This document shows, one piece after another, positions 16,021 through 22,862 of a stretch of DNA of 42,300 nucleotides (positions within the stretch are counted from its first letter, which is position 1; every line of letters starts with the position of its first letter). The translations under genes and the position numbers were made by a program. This DNA is from a virus. Below the pieces are notes generated by a model, which was not told the origin of the DNA, did no database searches, and saw only the letters and a program-made list of their open reading frames with translations. The stretch is from IMG/VR virus record IMGVR_UViG_3300029882_000053, positions 1-42,300 of that record. The stretch is one strand, 5' to 3'.

Positions 16021-16989
16021 ATGGAACAACAACCCGAGCATCATCAAGTAACGGCGACCCGCCACACCCTGTCGGCTGAGTGGCAGGAGATGCGAAAGAA
16101 GCTGGACTGGATGCATGCACCGGGCATGCGAGCATATGTCAATGAACTGGTTTCTAGCCGCCCCATCGAAGACGGCGGACACTGGGCGGCGTACGCTAGA
16201 AGAGAGCATATTCAGCCTCTTGCCAACAGCGCGGCGGGCAGCCCCACTCTGAGCATGCTATCGCTGGGTTCCGGCAGTGGTCATATCGAGGCGACGCTAC
16301 TCGGCCAGCATGCGTGGCCTATATCCCGTTTAGTTGGGCTGGAATATGATTCGAGTCTGCGGACTCACGCGTCATCGCGATTTGGCCAGGACTTTCCACT
16401 GGTTTCGACAGAGTTCAAGGCGTTTGACTTTAATCACCCCGTGGAACTCGACGAGCAGTTCGATGTTGTGTTTTGTTGCCACGCAATTCACCACGCTACC
16501 GACCTCGAAGCATTCTTGCCAGCCGTCAATCGCTATTTGAAGGACGATGGGATTTTTGTCGGCATCGATTTCTTCGGGCCGACCAGATTCCAGATCGAGC
16601 ATGATGTGCTGCCGATCATCATCGAGTTGTTCGATCTGTTGCCCCCTAGTTTCCGGCGCGATCTCCGGGACAATGAGGGGGCGATCACAGAAAGGTTTGA
16701 AGTTGGCACCATTAAGGAGGTGCGTGACGCCGACGTATCGGAATCTGTTAGAAGCTCCGATCTCCGAACGCTTCTGTTTTCGAATTTCCCGGTCGTAGAC
16801 ATGAAGCCAATGGGCGGCACGCTGCTGCGCTGGCTTCTTCAATATCGCGCCGGCAATTTTTTTGCGGACAACCCAGACCATGTAGCGATAGTGCGGCTGC
16901 TCCAAATCATTGAGCGTGAAATGATCGCGTCCAAGAAAATCCGCTCAGATGACCTGTTCTTTGTTCTTCGAAAGAGCAACCGACTGTAG
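16021..16989 (+). CDS. Class I SAM-dependent methyltransferase (moron)
   Basis: A 322-residue protein. Motif I is MLSLGSGSGHIE at ~79-90, followed by the acidic strand-2 position in GLEYD (~106-110). Motif IV-like FDVVFCCHAIHHATDL (~145-160) and the later FVGIDFFGPTRF complete a Rossmann-type SAM methyltransferase. The 'AIHH' signature points to the small-molecule/lipid/glycan type rather than to a DNA methylase. The lower GC, own spacer and location just after the fibre genes suggest an accessory gene, perhaps modifying a host surface component; the substrate is unknown. It converges with the beta-barrel gene at 17002. Confidence 0.7.
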   Translation: MEQQPEHHQVTATRHTLSAEWQEMRKKLDWMHAPGMRAYVNELVSSRPIEDGGHWAAYARREHIQPLANSAAGSPTLSMLSLGSGSGHIEATLLGQHAWPISRLVGLEYDSSLRTHASSRFGQDFPLVSTEFKAFDFNHPVELDEQFDVVFCCHAIHHATDLEAFLPAVNRYLKDDGIFVGIDFFGPTRFQIEHDVLPIIIELFDLLPPSFRRDLRDNEGAITERFEVGTIKEVRDADVSESVRSSDLRTLLFSNFPVVDMKPMGGTLLRWLLQYRAGNFFADNPDHVAIVRLLQIIEREMIASKKIRSDDLFFVLRKSNRL

Positions 16990-17001
16990 ACGATTCTTCG
17001 G

Positions 17002-17742
17002 CTAGAACCGGTACTTCACCATCACCACATCCGCCCCTTTCCAGATCGCCGGAGAGTGCTGCGCGTCGAACCGGGTGGGCATGAAATAGTGTTGATAGGC
17101 GACAGAGAATGGCCCGCGGCTGACCGACACGCCAACAACCTCGCCGAGTTGCCACGCGTGCGGCGTATCGGCGTGCAGGGTTTGCGGAGCCACGCTCGTA
17201 TTGCCCTGCCAGCCGTAGATGGTCTCGTTCCAGTCGGGCCGGTAAGGGAACAGGCCGCCCTCGATGCCGAAGCGCCATTTTTGATACCGGAAGTACGGTT
17301 CGATCGTAAGCGCTACGCCTTGGGCGTTCCCGTTGCCGACGAAATTGGCGTTCGGTACAGCGTGCAGCACCGGATTTAGCTGATGGGTCTGGGTATTGTA
17401 ATTAGAGTCGTCGGGCGTGCATTCGCACTGGCTCGATACGTGCCCGAGCGAAACATAGTCGATATGCCAGTCGATGCCCCACGATTCTCGGGTGTACAGC
17501 GGCCCAGTCAGGCCAAGCATCAGCACTGGTGCGCTTAGACCGAGATCGTGCTGCATGCCCTCTTGCCACCACGTGCCATCCGCCTGGTGTTCGTATCTCG
17601 ACGCACCGGCACCGAGTTCTAGATGGACGTAGTCATCAATGCCATCGGCATGAGACACAGAAGCGCATCCCATAGTTGCGGCAACAGCTGCCGCACGCCA
17701 GCCACGGCCACGACTGACAGTGTTTCTCGCGGAGCGCTTCAT
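17002..17742 (-). CDS. Putative outer-membrane beta-barrel protein
   Basis: A 246-residue precursor. A basic N-terminus and hydrophobic stretch (MKRSARNTVSRGRGWRAAAV..., cleaved after ASVSHA, ~residue 32) form a signal peptide. The mature part alternates beta-strands rich in Tyr/Trp (YEHQADGTWWQEGM, WGIDWHIDYVSLGHVS). It ends in ...VVMVKYRF, the terminal Phe expected of outer-membrane barrels. GGAGGT precedes ATG 17742. It overlaps the upstream lipoprotein gene by ATGA, so the two are co-expressed, suggesting a surface-conversion pair. The exact family is not recognised. Confidence 0.65.
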   Translation of the reverse strand: MKRSARNTVSRGRGWRAAAVAATMGCASVSHADGIDDYVHLELGAGASRYEHQADGTWWQEGMQHDLGLSAPVLMLGLTGPLYTRESWGIDWHIDYVSLGHVSSQCECTPDDSNYNTQTHQLNPVLHAVPNANFVGNGNAQGVALTIEPYFRYQKWRFGIEGGLFPYRPDWNETIYGWQGNTSVAPQTLHADTPHAWQLGEVVGVSVSRGPFSVAYQHYFMPTRFDAQHSPAIWKGADVVMVKYRF

Positions 17743-18593
17743 GATTGACCTCCGATAATTGCTTTGACGAGCGGCGCGATGATCGCTTGTGCTTGTTCCG
17801 CCTCCAGTTGATCCAGGTACGCATCCGGAATCTCGCAACTCTGCATGTGCGCAGACCAGTCTGGCAGCGATTGCACGTAGTTGTATATCGGAATCACCGG
17901 CACATTGAGTTGCTGCCCGACGCTATCAATCGCAGCGACATATTCCGATTGGAGTGGGTTGCTCGCATCGCAAACCGGAGACGGTTCCTGCAAGACCGGC
18001 TGGATGCCGTTTGCCTGCGCATCCTCAACCCATGTGACGAGATCCGCCTGATATTCCTCGACTGTTTCGCCACCTAGGAAGTCATTGATTGAATGCGCCT
18101 GGACGGTGACCTTGGCGCCCGAGGCGATCATTCGCGCGGGTTCGCCTTGGCCCATCCCGTCCATGCCGGCGAGTTCGTTCTGCAGCGATGACGATGTTCC
18201 GCCTGATGACGAGTTCGCCACCGTCACGCCAGAGTCGTTGAGACTGGATTGCAGAAGGGATTGGAGCGCAGCCGGCTCGGTCGGCGAAGTCAGGGTCACC
18301 ATGCCGAACTGGTTGATGACATCGCCAAATACCTGATCGTCGCCATAGAAGACGATGCCAATGGCTGGAGTTGATGCCATGGCTGACGGTGCTGCTGGCG
18401 TGGATCCGGCCAAAGGTGCAGATGCCGCGGGACTTGACGCGGGGGCCGGCGAGGATGCCGCTACTGGCGAACTGGCTAGCGTAGATGCCGGAATGACGGG
18501 CTTGACTACGTCTGTCGGGTTTGCGCCTGAACCGCCGCCGCACGCAGCAAGACATGCCGACAGCGCGGCTACTGCTGCGAGTCGCCAGCGGAT
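17739..18593 (-). CDS. SGNH-like lipoprotein, start codon unclear, catalytic residues altered
   Basis: The body is clear: a lipoprotein signal RWRLAAVAALSACLAAC (lipobox LAAC), a Pro/Ser/Ala-rich linker, then an SGNH-like domain of ~200 residues. Block III is recognisable as AHSINDFL (~166-173). Block I reads FYGDDQVFG where GDS would carry the nucleophile. No clear C-terminal D-x-x-H is seen, so it may be catalytically dead. No ATG/GTG/TTG lies between the upstream part of the frame and the signal peptide. The best-fitting start is an ATC at 18591-18593, giving 284 residues. The frame is open back to ATG 18908, but that stretch is an antiframe of the HTH gene. Confidence 0.55.
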   Translation of the reverse strand: MRWRLAAVAALSACLAACGGGSGANPTDVVKPVIPASTLASSPVAASSPAPASSPAASAPLAGSTPAAPSAMASTPAIGIVFYGDDQVFGDVINQFGMVTLTSPTEPAALQSLLQSSLNDSGVTVANSSSGGTSSSLQNELAGMDGMGQGEPARMIASGAKVTVQAHSINDFLGGETVEEYQADLVTWVEDAQANGIQPVLQEPSPVCDASNPLQSEYVAAIDSVGQQLNVPVIPIYNYVQSLPDWSAHMQSCEIPDAYLDQLEAEQAQAIIAPLVKAIIGGQS

Positions 18594-18862
18594 GCCGACA
18601 GATCGATCGTAGCCCCTGCCTGCCGCATGCGAGCAAGGATTCGTTCGATAGCCTCGTCGCTCAATTCGAGCCTTGCCATGGCGAAGAAGAGCATGTACGC
18701 GCTGATCTGCCGCTTGTTTTCGTCCTTCCCATTTCTGGCTGTGTACCGGCGAAACGCGCGCCTGTCCGCAATTCCGAACAGATCGGCCATCTGGTTTCCG
18801 TCCATGCCGAGTGTTTTTTTCAGCGCCTCGATCTGTTCCGGTGTGGGTGGTTCGTAGTGCAT
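18569..18862 (-). CDS. Small helix-turn-helix regulator
   Basis: A 97-residue protein (MHYEPPTPEQIEALKKTLGM). The region around GNQMADLFGIADRRAFRRYTA (~22-42) has the layout of an XRE/Cro-type helix-turn-helix, and the following part (MLFFAMARLELSDEAIERIL) is helical. A GTG at 18892 is an alternative start. Its end overlaps the lipoprotein coding frame by ~25 nt. It is the first gene of the - strand cassette and lies downstream of palindromes at 18931-18949 and 18981-19000, so autoregulation is likely, which is inference. Confidence 0.65.
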   Translation of the reverse strand: MHYEPPTPEQIEALKKTLGMDGNQMADLFGIADRRAFRRYTARNGKDENKRQISAYMLFFAMARLELSDEAIERILARMRQAGATIDLSASAGDSQQ

Positions 18863-18930
18863 CGGGAATTCCAAGCGCGCGAAAAATCGCACGAAAGCTG
18901 AGTTTCATGATCGTCCTTTCGGGATATCGG

Positions 18931-18949
18931 ACCTCGCGGTGTGCGAGGT
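18931..18949 (-). repeat. Inverted repeat in the leader of the regulator cassette
   Basis: ACCTCGC-GGTGT-GCGAGGT is a perfect 7-bp inverted repeat. It lies downstream of the promoter and upstream of the HTH start, so it could be an operator or an mRNA hairpin. Confidence 0.5.
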
Positions 18950-18961
18950 ACCAGTACGGAT

Positions 18962-18990
18962 AAGGTAGGCCCATCGGACCTATTTGTCAA
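18962..18990 (-). promoter_or_regulatory. Promoter of the - strand HTH/SGNH/barrel cassette
   Basis: On the - strand a perfect -35 TTGACA (18985-18990) is separated by 17 nt from TACCTT (18962-18967). The spacer itself is a near-palindrome (TAGG...CCTA, 18966-18982), and a second palindrome overlaps the -35 box. The promoter points to the HTH gene at 18862. Confidence 0.65.
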
Positions 18991-19000
18991 GTAACAAATA
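18981..19000. promoter_or_regulatory. Candidate operator overlapping the -35 box
   Basis: TATTTGT-N6-ACAAATA is a perfect 7-bp inverted repeat covering the TTGACA box. It is a likely binding site for the small HTH protein encoded just downstream. Confidence 0.5.
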
Positions 19001-19004
19001 ACAT

Positions 19005-19027
19005 AAGCCTCCCTCTCGGAGGCTTTT
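19005..19027 (+). terminator. Intrinsic terminator ahead of the lysis genes
   Basis: AAGCCTCC/GGAGGCTT (8 bp, loop CTCTC) followed by TTTTC. It resembles the boundary hairpins at 2967, 5008 and 13952. This suggests it is the original end of the fibre operon and that the cassette at 16.0-19.0 kb was inserted before it. Confidence 0.7.
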
Positions 19028-19057
19028 CTATTTCCAGTAACCAACAGGGCAGTACAC

Positions 19058-19354
19058 ATGAGCATGGAACTCATTGCGCAGATCGTCGGTGTCATCCTGG
19101 CGGCGTTTCTCACTTTCTCGGGCGCTCTGTTCTGGTGGATCGTGAACCGGGTGGGCTCTCTCGAGAAGGATCTGGCGAAGTACAAGACCTATGCCGAAGG
19201 GCACTTCGTCACCGAGGCTGATCTGACGCGATCCGTCAATCAACTCTCTGCCGATATCACACGCCTCATTGATTCGATCCGCGACCTATCTACAGAGATG
19301 CGAACGAGCTTCAGTGGACTGCAACAGCAGATTAATGGGAAGGCTGACAAGTGA
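19058..19354 (+). CDS. Membrane-anchored coiled-coil protein of the lysis region
   Basis: A 98-residue protein. One N-terminal transmembrane helix (LIAQIVGVILAAFLTFSGAL, ~5-24, then FWWIV) is followed by a long coiled coil (VGSLEKDLAKYKTYAEGHFV..., SADITRLIDSIRDLSTEM). A type II membrane protein with a periplasmic coil beside a lysozyme recalls i-spanins, but the length and lack of Pro-rich features keep this open; it could also be a small holin-associated protein. It stops 7 nt before the lysozyme ATG, so the two are likely co-transcribed. Confidence 0.6.
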   Translation: MSMELIAQIVGVILAAFLTFSGALFWWIVNRVGSLEKDLAKYKTYAEGHFVTEADLTRSVNQLSADITRLIDSIRDLSTEMRTSFSGLQQQINGKADK

Positions 19355-19361
19355 GGTAGCC

Positions 19362-19799
19362 ATGCAGTACTCGAAAAGCGGTCTCGCCCTGACGGAATCC
19401 TTCGAAGGCTGTCGTCTTGTTGCGTACCAGGATTCGGCCGGCATCTGGACGATCGGCTACGGCCACACGCTAGGCGTTGTTGAGGGCATGACCTGCACTC
19501 AGGCACAAGCCGAACAATGGCTGCTCGCTGATGTAGCGAACGCAGTTGCCGCGGTAAATCGCCTCGTCCATATCGCCATGTCGCAAGACGAGTTCGATGC
19601 TCTCGTCGACTTCACGTTCAATCTCGGCATCGGCAATTTCGCCGGTTCGACGCTGCTGAAGTTGCTCAACGCGCGCGATATTGAAGGCGCCGCGAACGAA
19701 TTCGAAGAGTGGGATTTGGCTGGCGGTGTCGTGGTTGCTGGACTGCTGCGCCGCCGTCTCGCTGAACGCGCATTGTTCGTTACGCCAGACCCCGCCTGA
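19362..19799 (+). CDS. Endolysin, GH24 phage lysozyme
   Basis: A 145-residue protein from ATG 19362; earlier in-frame starts lie inside the previous gene. The T4-lysozyme-like triad is present with the right spacing: Glu15 (SFEGCRL), Asp24 (AYQDSAG) and Thr30 (IWTIGYGHT). The helical C-terminal domain contains FNLGIGNFAGSTLLKLLNA and AGLLRRRLAERALF. There is no signal peptide or anchor, so release should depend on a holin. It cleaves peptidoglycan glycan strands at lysis. Confidence 0.9.
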   Translation: MQYSKSGLALTESFEGCRLVAYQDSAGIWTIGYGHTLGVVEGMTCTQAQAEQWLLADVANAVAAVNRLVHIAMSQDEFDALVDFTFNLGIGNFAGSTLLKLLNARDIEGAANEFEEWDLAGGVVVAGLLRRRLAERALFVTPDPA

Positions 19800-19832
19800 C
19801 TCCCGCATCCCCTCACCATAGCCCAGGCATAC

Positions 19833-20261
19833 ATGGCACTCACAACGACATCCGGCGTTGGGCAGTTCAGCTTTACCCTGAAGGCTGGCGCGGACACGAC
19901 CATCGCCATGGCGTGGACCAATGACAACGGTGCGGCCATGAATCTGACTGGCTATAACTTTGTCTTGACGATCCGCGCTTTCGTCACGTCAACCGTAGCA
20001 GTTCTCACACTGAACAGTACGGCGCCGACAGCGGGCGGAAGTGAAATCCAGAATGGCGGAGCGGCGGGAACGATTGCCCTAGTCTTCGCTCATGCCGACA
20101 CCATAGGCCTGACGCCTAGCGGCTTCGCGTCGGGTAACTCCCTGGCTGGCCTGCCCGTCTCATCCCTCGGCGTCTACGATTTGCAATATACGGACCCGTC
20201 CGGCAACGTTGGCTATCTGCTGGAAGGCACTGTGTCTCTTGACCCTTGTGTGACGCCATGA
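19833..20261 (+). CDS. Phage structural/fibre-associated protein, beta-rich
   Basis: A 142-residue protein (FSFTLKAGADTTIAMAWTNDNG ... NLTGYNFVLTIRAF). This resembles the N-terminal beta-sandwich of baseplate/upper-fibre proteins of the BppU kind, where 'G.t..m..t..dG...dLtG..v.l.ir' is typical. The end (VYDLQYTDPSGNVGYLLEGTVSL) fits the same fold. It is coupled by ATGA to another beta-rich gene. The pair probably forms part of a second receptor-binding structure, although it sits after the lysozyme. Confidence 0.6.
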   Translation: MALTTTSGVGQFSFTLKAGADTTIAMAWTNDNGAAMNLTGYNFVLTIRAFVTSTVAVLTLNSTAPTAGGSEIQNGGAAGTIALVFAHADTIGLTPSGFASGNSLAGLPVSSLGVYDLQYTDPSGNVGYLLEGTVSLDPCVTP

Positions 20262-21004
20262 GTGCGCTAACCATCACCGTGAATGGATCCGCGCAAACGA
20301 TCCAGCTCGGCACACTCAGCCCTGCTGTCAACCAACAGATCACGCAGGCGGTCACGAACTCGGCGGCTAGTGCTATTGCGGCGGCCAATTCAGCTACAGC
20401 AGCAGAAGAAGCTGCAGCGTCGATCAATCCGTCCGCGTATCTCTCAGCGACGCCCGGTTCAGTCGCCGCAAGCAATCTGGCAAGCGGTGCCGCAGCATCG
20501 AATGTTGGCGCGCTATCCGGCGACCTGACCGGCTCATTGCCGAATCCGACCGTCTCGAAAGTCGGTGGCCATGGCGTTGCACAGGTCATTGCTCAATCGG
20601 GCGTTGCCGCTTCGGTCACCAGTACGACTACCGAGACGACGCTTGCCACGATTACGATTCCGGCAAATGCCATGGGCGCATCGGGCCGGATTCGCGTCAC
20701 GATGGGATGGTCCTCTGTCGCCACGGCAAGTCATACGCTGAGAGTGCGCCTGGCGGGTACCGCGATGATGATGATCGCGAGCGCCTCAGTCTCGTACGTC
20801 CTTCAGTGCGACATCGTTAGCCAGAACTCGCAGCAATCCCAGATAGCACTTCCGATCGGCGTCGTCAGCAGTGGAACATCTGCACCTGTCACATCTGCGG
20901 TCAATATGACTGCCGCACAGACTCTCACGATTACAGCCGCACCGGGAGCCACAACGGAGACGGTGACGCTTTACTGGTATTCGGTCGAAGTGCTGAATCC
21001 GTAG
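20258..21004 (+). CDS. Probable fibre/receptor-binding protein
   Basis: The ATG at 20258 overlaps the previous stop and gives 248 residues. The N-terminal third is Ala/Ser-rich and helical, probably a trimeric coil (VNQQITQAVTNSAASAIAAANSATAAEEAA). Next comes the motif LSGDLTGSLPNPTVSKVGGHGV, widely seen in phage fibres as a short repeat joining shaft and head. The C-terminal ~110 residues are beta-rich. Likely a small tail fibre or spike working with the preceding protein. A terminator follows. Confidence 0.65.
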   Translation: MSALTITVNGSAQTIQLGTLSPAVNQQITQAVTNSAASAIAAANSATAAEEAAASINPSAYLSATPGSVAASNLASGAAASNVGALSGDLTGSLPNPTVSKVGGHGVAQVIAQSGVAASVTSTTTETTLATITIPANAMGASGRIRVTMGWSSVATASHTLRVRLAGTAMMMIASASVSYVLQCDIVSQNSQQSQIALPIGVVSSGTSAPVTSAVNMTAAQTLTITAAPGATTETVTLYWYSVEVLNP

Positions 21005-21023
21005 AACTCCAACTCAATCACAC

Positions 21024-21049
21024 AAGCCGTCCTTCGGGGCGGCTTTTTT
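21024..21049 (+). terminator. Intrinsic terminator after the second fibre gene
   Basis: Stem AAGCCG(TCC)/(GGGG)CGGCTT with a short loop and a run of six T residues at 21044-21049. It is the strongest U-tract in the window and ends the fibre pair before the HNH gene. Confidence 0.8.
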
Positions 21050-21060
21050 CGTTTACGTCC

Positions 21061-21420
21061 ATGCAAATCGTAACGCATTTGATCGGGGTTGCTCAAGGCA
21101 AACACCCGCTAGGCACCGCTCGTTCTGGCCATTGGCCCACGGTCCGCAAGAATCACCTCGCGCTGCATCCGGTTTGCGAGGTTTGCGGCGGGTCGGAAAA
21201 GCTCGAGGTGCATCACATCCATCCTTTCCATCTGCATCCCGATCTCGAGCTTGATCCCAACAACCTCGCGACGTTGTGCGAAGCGAATAAGGATGGTGTC
21301 AATTGCCACCTTTTTGTGGGCCACCTGGGAAATTTCCGCAGTTTCAACACCGAAGTCCTGACCGATGCTGCGCACTGGTCGGACAAGATCAAGCGCCGGC
21401 CTTTGGCTGATACGGAGTAA
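21061..21420 (+). CDS. HNH endonuclease
   Basis: A 119-residue protein with the HNH layout: CEVCGGSEKLEVHHIHPF (~39-56), then DPNNLATLCEANKDGVNCHLFVGH (~71-94). The two Cys pairs bind zinc; the HH and the N of PNNLATLC are the catalytic/metal positions. It starts 10 nt after a terminator and lies 3 nt before the holin-like gene. An HNH next to lysis genes may be a packaging-type HNH or a free-standing homing nuclease; its position away from terminase favours the latter. Confidence 0.8.
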   Translation: MQIVTHLIGVAQGKHPLGTARSGHWPTVRKNHLALHPVCEVCGGSEKLEVHHIHPFHLHPDLELDPNNLATLCEANKDGVNCHLFVGHLGNFRSFNTEVLTDAAHWSDKIKRRPLADTE

Positions 21421-21423
21421 CTC

Positions 21424-21636
21424 ATGAACAACGCACTCGTTAGCGCCGGCATCGGCGTTACGTCCGCTTCAGTGGCAGCCCTGATTCAGTGGCTATTCAC
21501 CTCGTACGGCCATCCCGTTCCGGCTGAAGTCCTGCCGATCCTGACCGGCACGCTGATCTACCTCGGCCACACCGCGAAAGGATTGATCGACGCCAAGGCT
21601 CAGGCGGTAGAAGCACAGAAGTCTCCGGCAGCATGA
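21424..21636 (+). CDS. Holin-like small membrane protein
   Basis: A 70-residue protein with two hydrophobic segments (VSAGIGVTSASVAALIQWLF, ~6-25; VLPILTGTLIYLGHTAKGLI, ~36-55) and a polar end (DAKAQAVEAQKSPAA). This is the topology of small class II holins. Its position beside lipoproteins and upstream of the papain-fold enzyme supports a lysis role, but the lysozyme is 1.6 kb upstream rather than adjacent. Its last codons overlap the next start (ATGA). Confidence 0.6.
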   Translation: MNNALVSAGIGVTSASVAALIQWLFTSYGHPVPAEVLPILTGTLIYLGHTAKGLIDAKAQAVEAQKSPAA

Positions 21637-21830
21637 TCCGCATTGCGCTCCTCTGCCTGCTGCTCTCGGGTTGCGGAGTGATTGTGCTGCCAGTAGCAAA
21701 TCAGATGACCAATCAGTTGTCCTGCTGCGAAGCCTACTGGCGCCTCAGCAACTCGACCAGCGGCAGCATCGAATTCCAAAAGAGCGTGACCACCTGGTCG
21801 ATCGTCTCGAAATTCCACCACACGTTTTGA
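21633..21830 (+). CDS. Small lipoprotein of the lysis cluster
   Basis: A 65-residue lipoprotein precursor: signal MIRIALLCLLLSGC with Cys14 as lipidation site (LLSGC lipobox). The mature part is about 50 residues with additional Cys pair SCCEAYW. It is coupled to the holin-like gene by ATGA. It may be an o-spanin or other lysis accessory protein; it lacks the Pro-rich body common in Rz1. Confidence 0.6.
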   Translation: MIRIALLCLLLSGCGVIVLPVANQMTNQLSCCEAYWRLSNSTSGSIEFQKSVTTWSIVSKFHHTF

Positions 21831-21862
21831 CTGTAACAACCAATCCCATCAAGGAAACTGAA

Positions 21863-22204
21863 ATGACTACCCTCACCGCATCGCAAGTTTTCACTCAACT
21901 CGCCGAACTCGCCGGCCAGGACGTGTTCCAGAACGTCCTTCCCATCGTCACATCGACCCTGGCTGACATCGAAGCCAATCCGCAAACGTGGGTGAACCCC
22001 GCCTCGGCCATCCTGAAGGGCAATGCGTTCCTCGTGAACATCATGGCCACGCTACCGACGATGGAATCGACTGCCGTTACCGGCGCCGCTCAACTGGTCG
22101 GCGCGATCATCACCGCAGTCAACGCGAAGCTCGTCGCTGCTGCTGGCACCATCACGCCCGCCTCGGTTGGCGCTGAAGTCGGCTCGGCTGTCACTGCGAG
22201 CTAA
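21863..22204 (+). CDS. Conserved phage protein between the lipoproteins
   Basis: A 113-residue Ala/Thr-rich protein from ATG 21863 (AAGGAA 7 nt upstream). It reads TTLTASQVFTQLAELAGQDVFQNVLPIVTSTLADIEANPQTW..., with a hydrophobic helical middle (NAFLVNIMATLPTM) and C-terminus (AAQLVGAIITAVNAKLVAAAGTI). It looks globular and alpha-helical, and could associate with the membrane. The family is known from Burkholderiales phages only as hypothetical. It stops 3 nt before the next ATG. Confidence 0.55.
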   Translation: MTTLTASQVFTQLAELAGQDVFQNVLPIVTSTLADIEANPQTWVNPASAILKGNAFLVNIMATLPTMESTAVTGAAQLVGAIITAVNAKLVAAAGTITPASVGAEVGSAVTAS

Positions 22205-22207
22205 ATC

Positions 22208-22339
22208 ATGCGCACGGTCAAGATGCTGGCGGCCTTCTTGGCCGTTCTGACGTTCGCCGGTTGCGCGCAGCAACTGCTGCCGAAGAACCTGGATATGCAG
22301 GTCCACGACTGCCATGTGACGATTACGAGGGGAAATTGA
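22208..22339 (+). CDS. 43-residue Rz1-like lipoprotein
   Basis: A very short gene. The product has a signal MRTVKMLAAFLAVLTFAGC with lipobox FAGC (Cys19) and a 25-residue mature tail (AQQLLPKNLDMQVHDCHVTI...). It starts 3 nt after the preceding stop and ends 1 nt before the next ATG, so it is part of the same operon. Size and signal fit an o-spanin-type lipoprotein, but no partner i-spanin overlaps it. Confidence 0.6.
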   Translation: MRTVKMLAAFLAVLTFAGCAQQLLPKNLDMQVHDCHVTITRGN

Positions 22340-22340
22340 T

Positions 22341-22808
22341 ATGTCTGCAATCGTTCTCCAGTTCGTCGAGGGGACCGGCCTGGGTTCGGGCATGATCCGC
22401 TGGTTCGGGCACGGCTCGTATTCGCACGTCGACGCGGTGCTCCCTGATGGGTCGCTGCTCGGCGCGCGGAGCGATGTCATTGACGGCATTCCTGCGGGCG
22501 TCCAGATCAGACCAGCCGATTACGTGGCAAAAGAAAAGGTCACGCGCATCTCTCTGCCGGCCACTCACGAACAGGCTCGAGAGTTTTACCAGTTCATGCA
22601 CGATGAGATTGGCCGACCGTATAACAAGATCGGCATTCTCGCGTTTGTCGTCAATGCCAACTGGACTAGCATCGGCGCATGGTTCTGCTCGCAACTCGTG
22701 ACGGCGAAACTCATGTCCTGCAAATGGCTGCGGCATCTGAGCGAGCCGGCGAACAAGGTTGACCCGGACGATCTTTTTCTTATTCTCAGCGCACTGGTCG
22801 AAGTTTGA
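22341..22808 (+). CDS. YiiX-like permuted papain-fold (NlpC/P60-related) protein
   Basis: A 155-residue protein with the permuted NlpC/P60 layout. The catalytic His comes first in HGSYSHVDAVLPDGSLLGA (~26-44) and the Cys later in GAWFCSQLV (~112-120), with IGRPYNKIG between them. Such proteins cleave amide bonds in peptides or peptidoglycan, and phages often carry them near lysis genes. It is the last gene of the + strand late operon; AGGGGAAATTGAT precedes the ATG. Its target (cell-wall peptide versus other amide) cannot be told from sequence. Confidence 0.7.
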   Translation: MSAIVLQFVEGTGLGSGMIRWFGHGSYSHVDAVLPDGSLLGARSDVIDGIPAGVQIRPADYVAKEKVTRISLPATHEQAREFYQFMHDEIGRPYNKIGILAFVVNANWTSIGAWFCSQLVTAKLMSCKWLRHLSEPANKVDPDDLFLILSALVEV

Positions 22809-22826
22809 CAGGCTATCCGCTGTTTT

Positions 22827-22857
22827 GGGCGGTCACAGTCAATAAGCTGTACCGCCC
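22827..22857. terminator. Hairpin between convergent late and early operons
   Basis: GGGCGGT(C)ACAG pairs with CTGTACCGCCC (11 bp with a single bulge). It lies between the end of the + strand late genes (22808) and the end of the - strand early genes (22863). It lacks a clean T-run on either strand, though - strand transcripts would meet AAAAC after it. It may act as a shared transcript-end barrier. Confidence 0.5.
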
Positions 22858-22862
22858 ACCCC

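Noticed and set aside
18594-18908. Upstream extension of the SGNH lipoprotein to ATG 18908
   Set aside because: Although AAAGGA precedes this ATG, the extension is Arg/His-rich antiframe of the HTH gene and would bury the lipoprotein signal internally.
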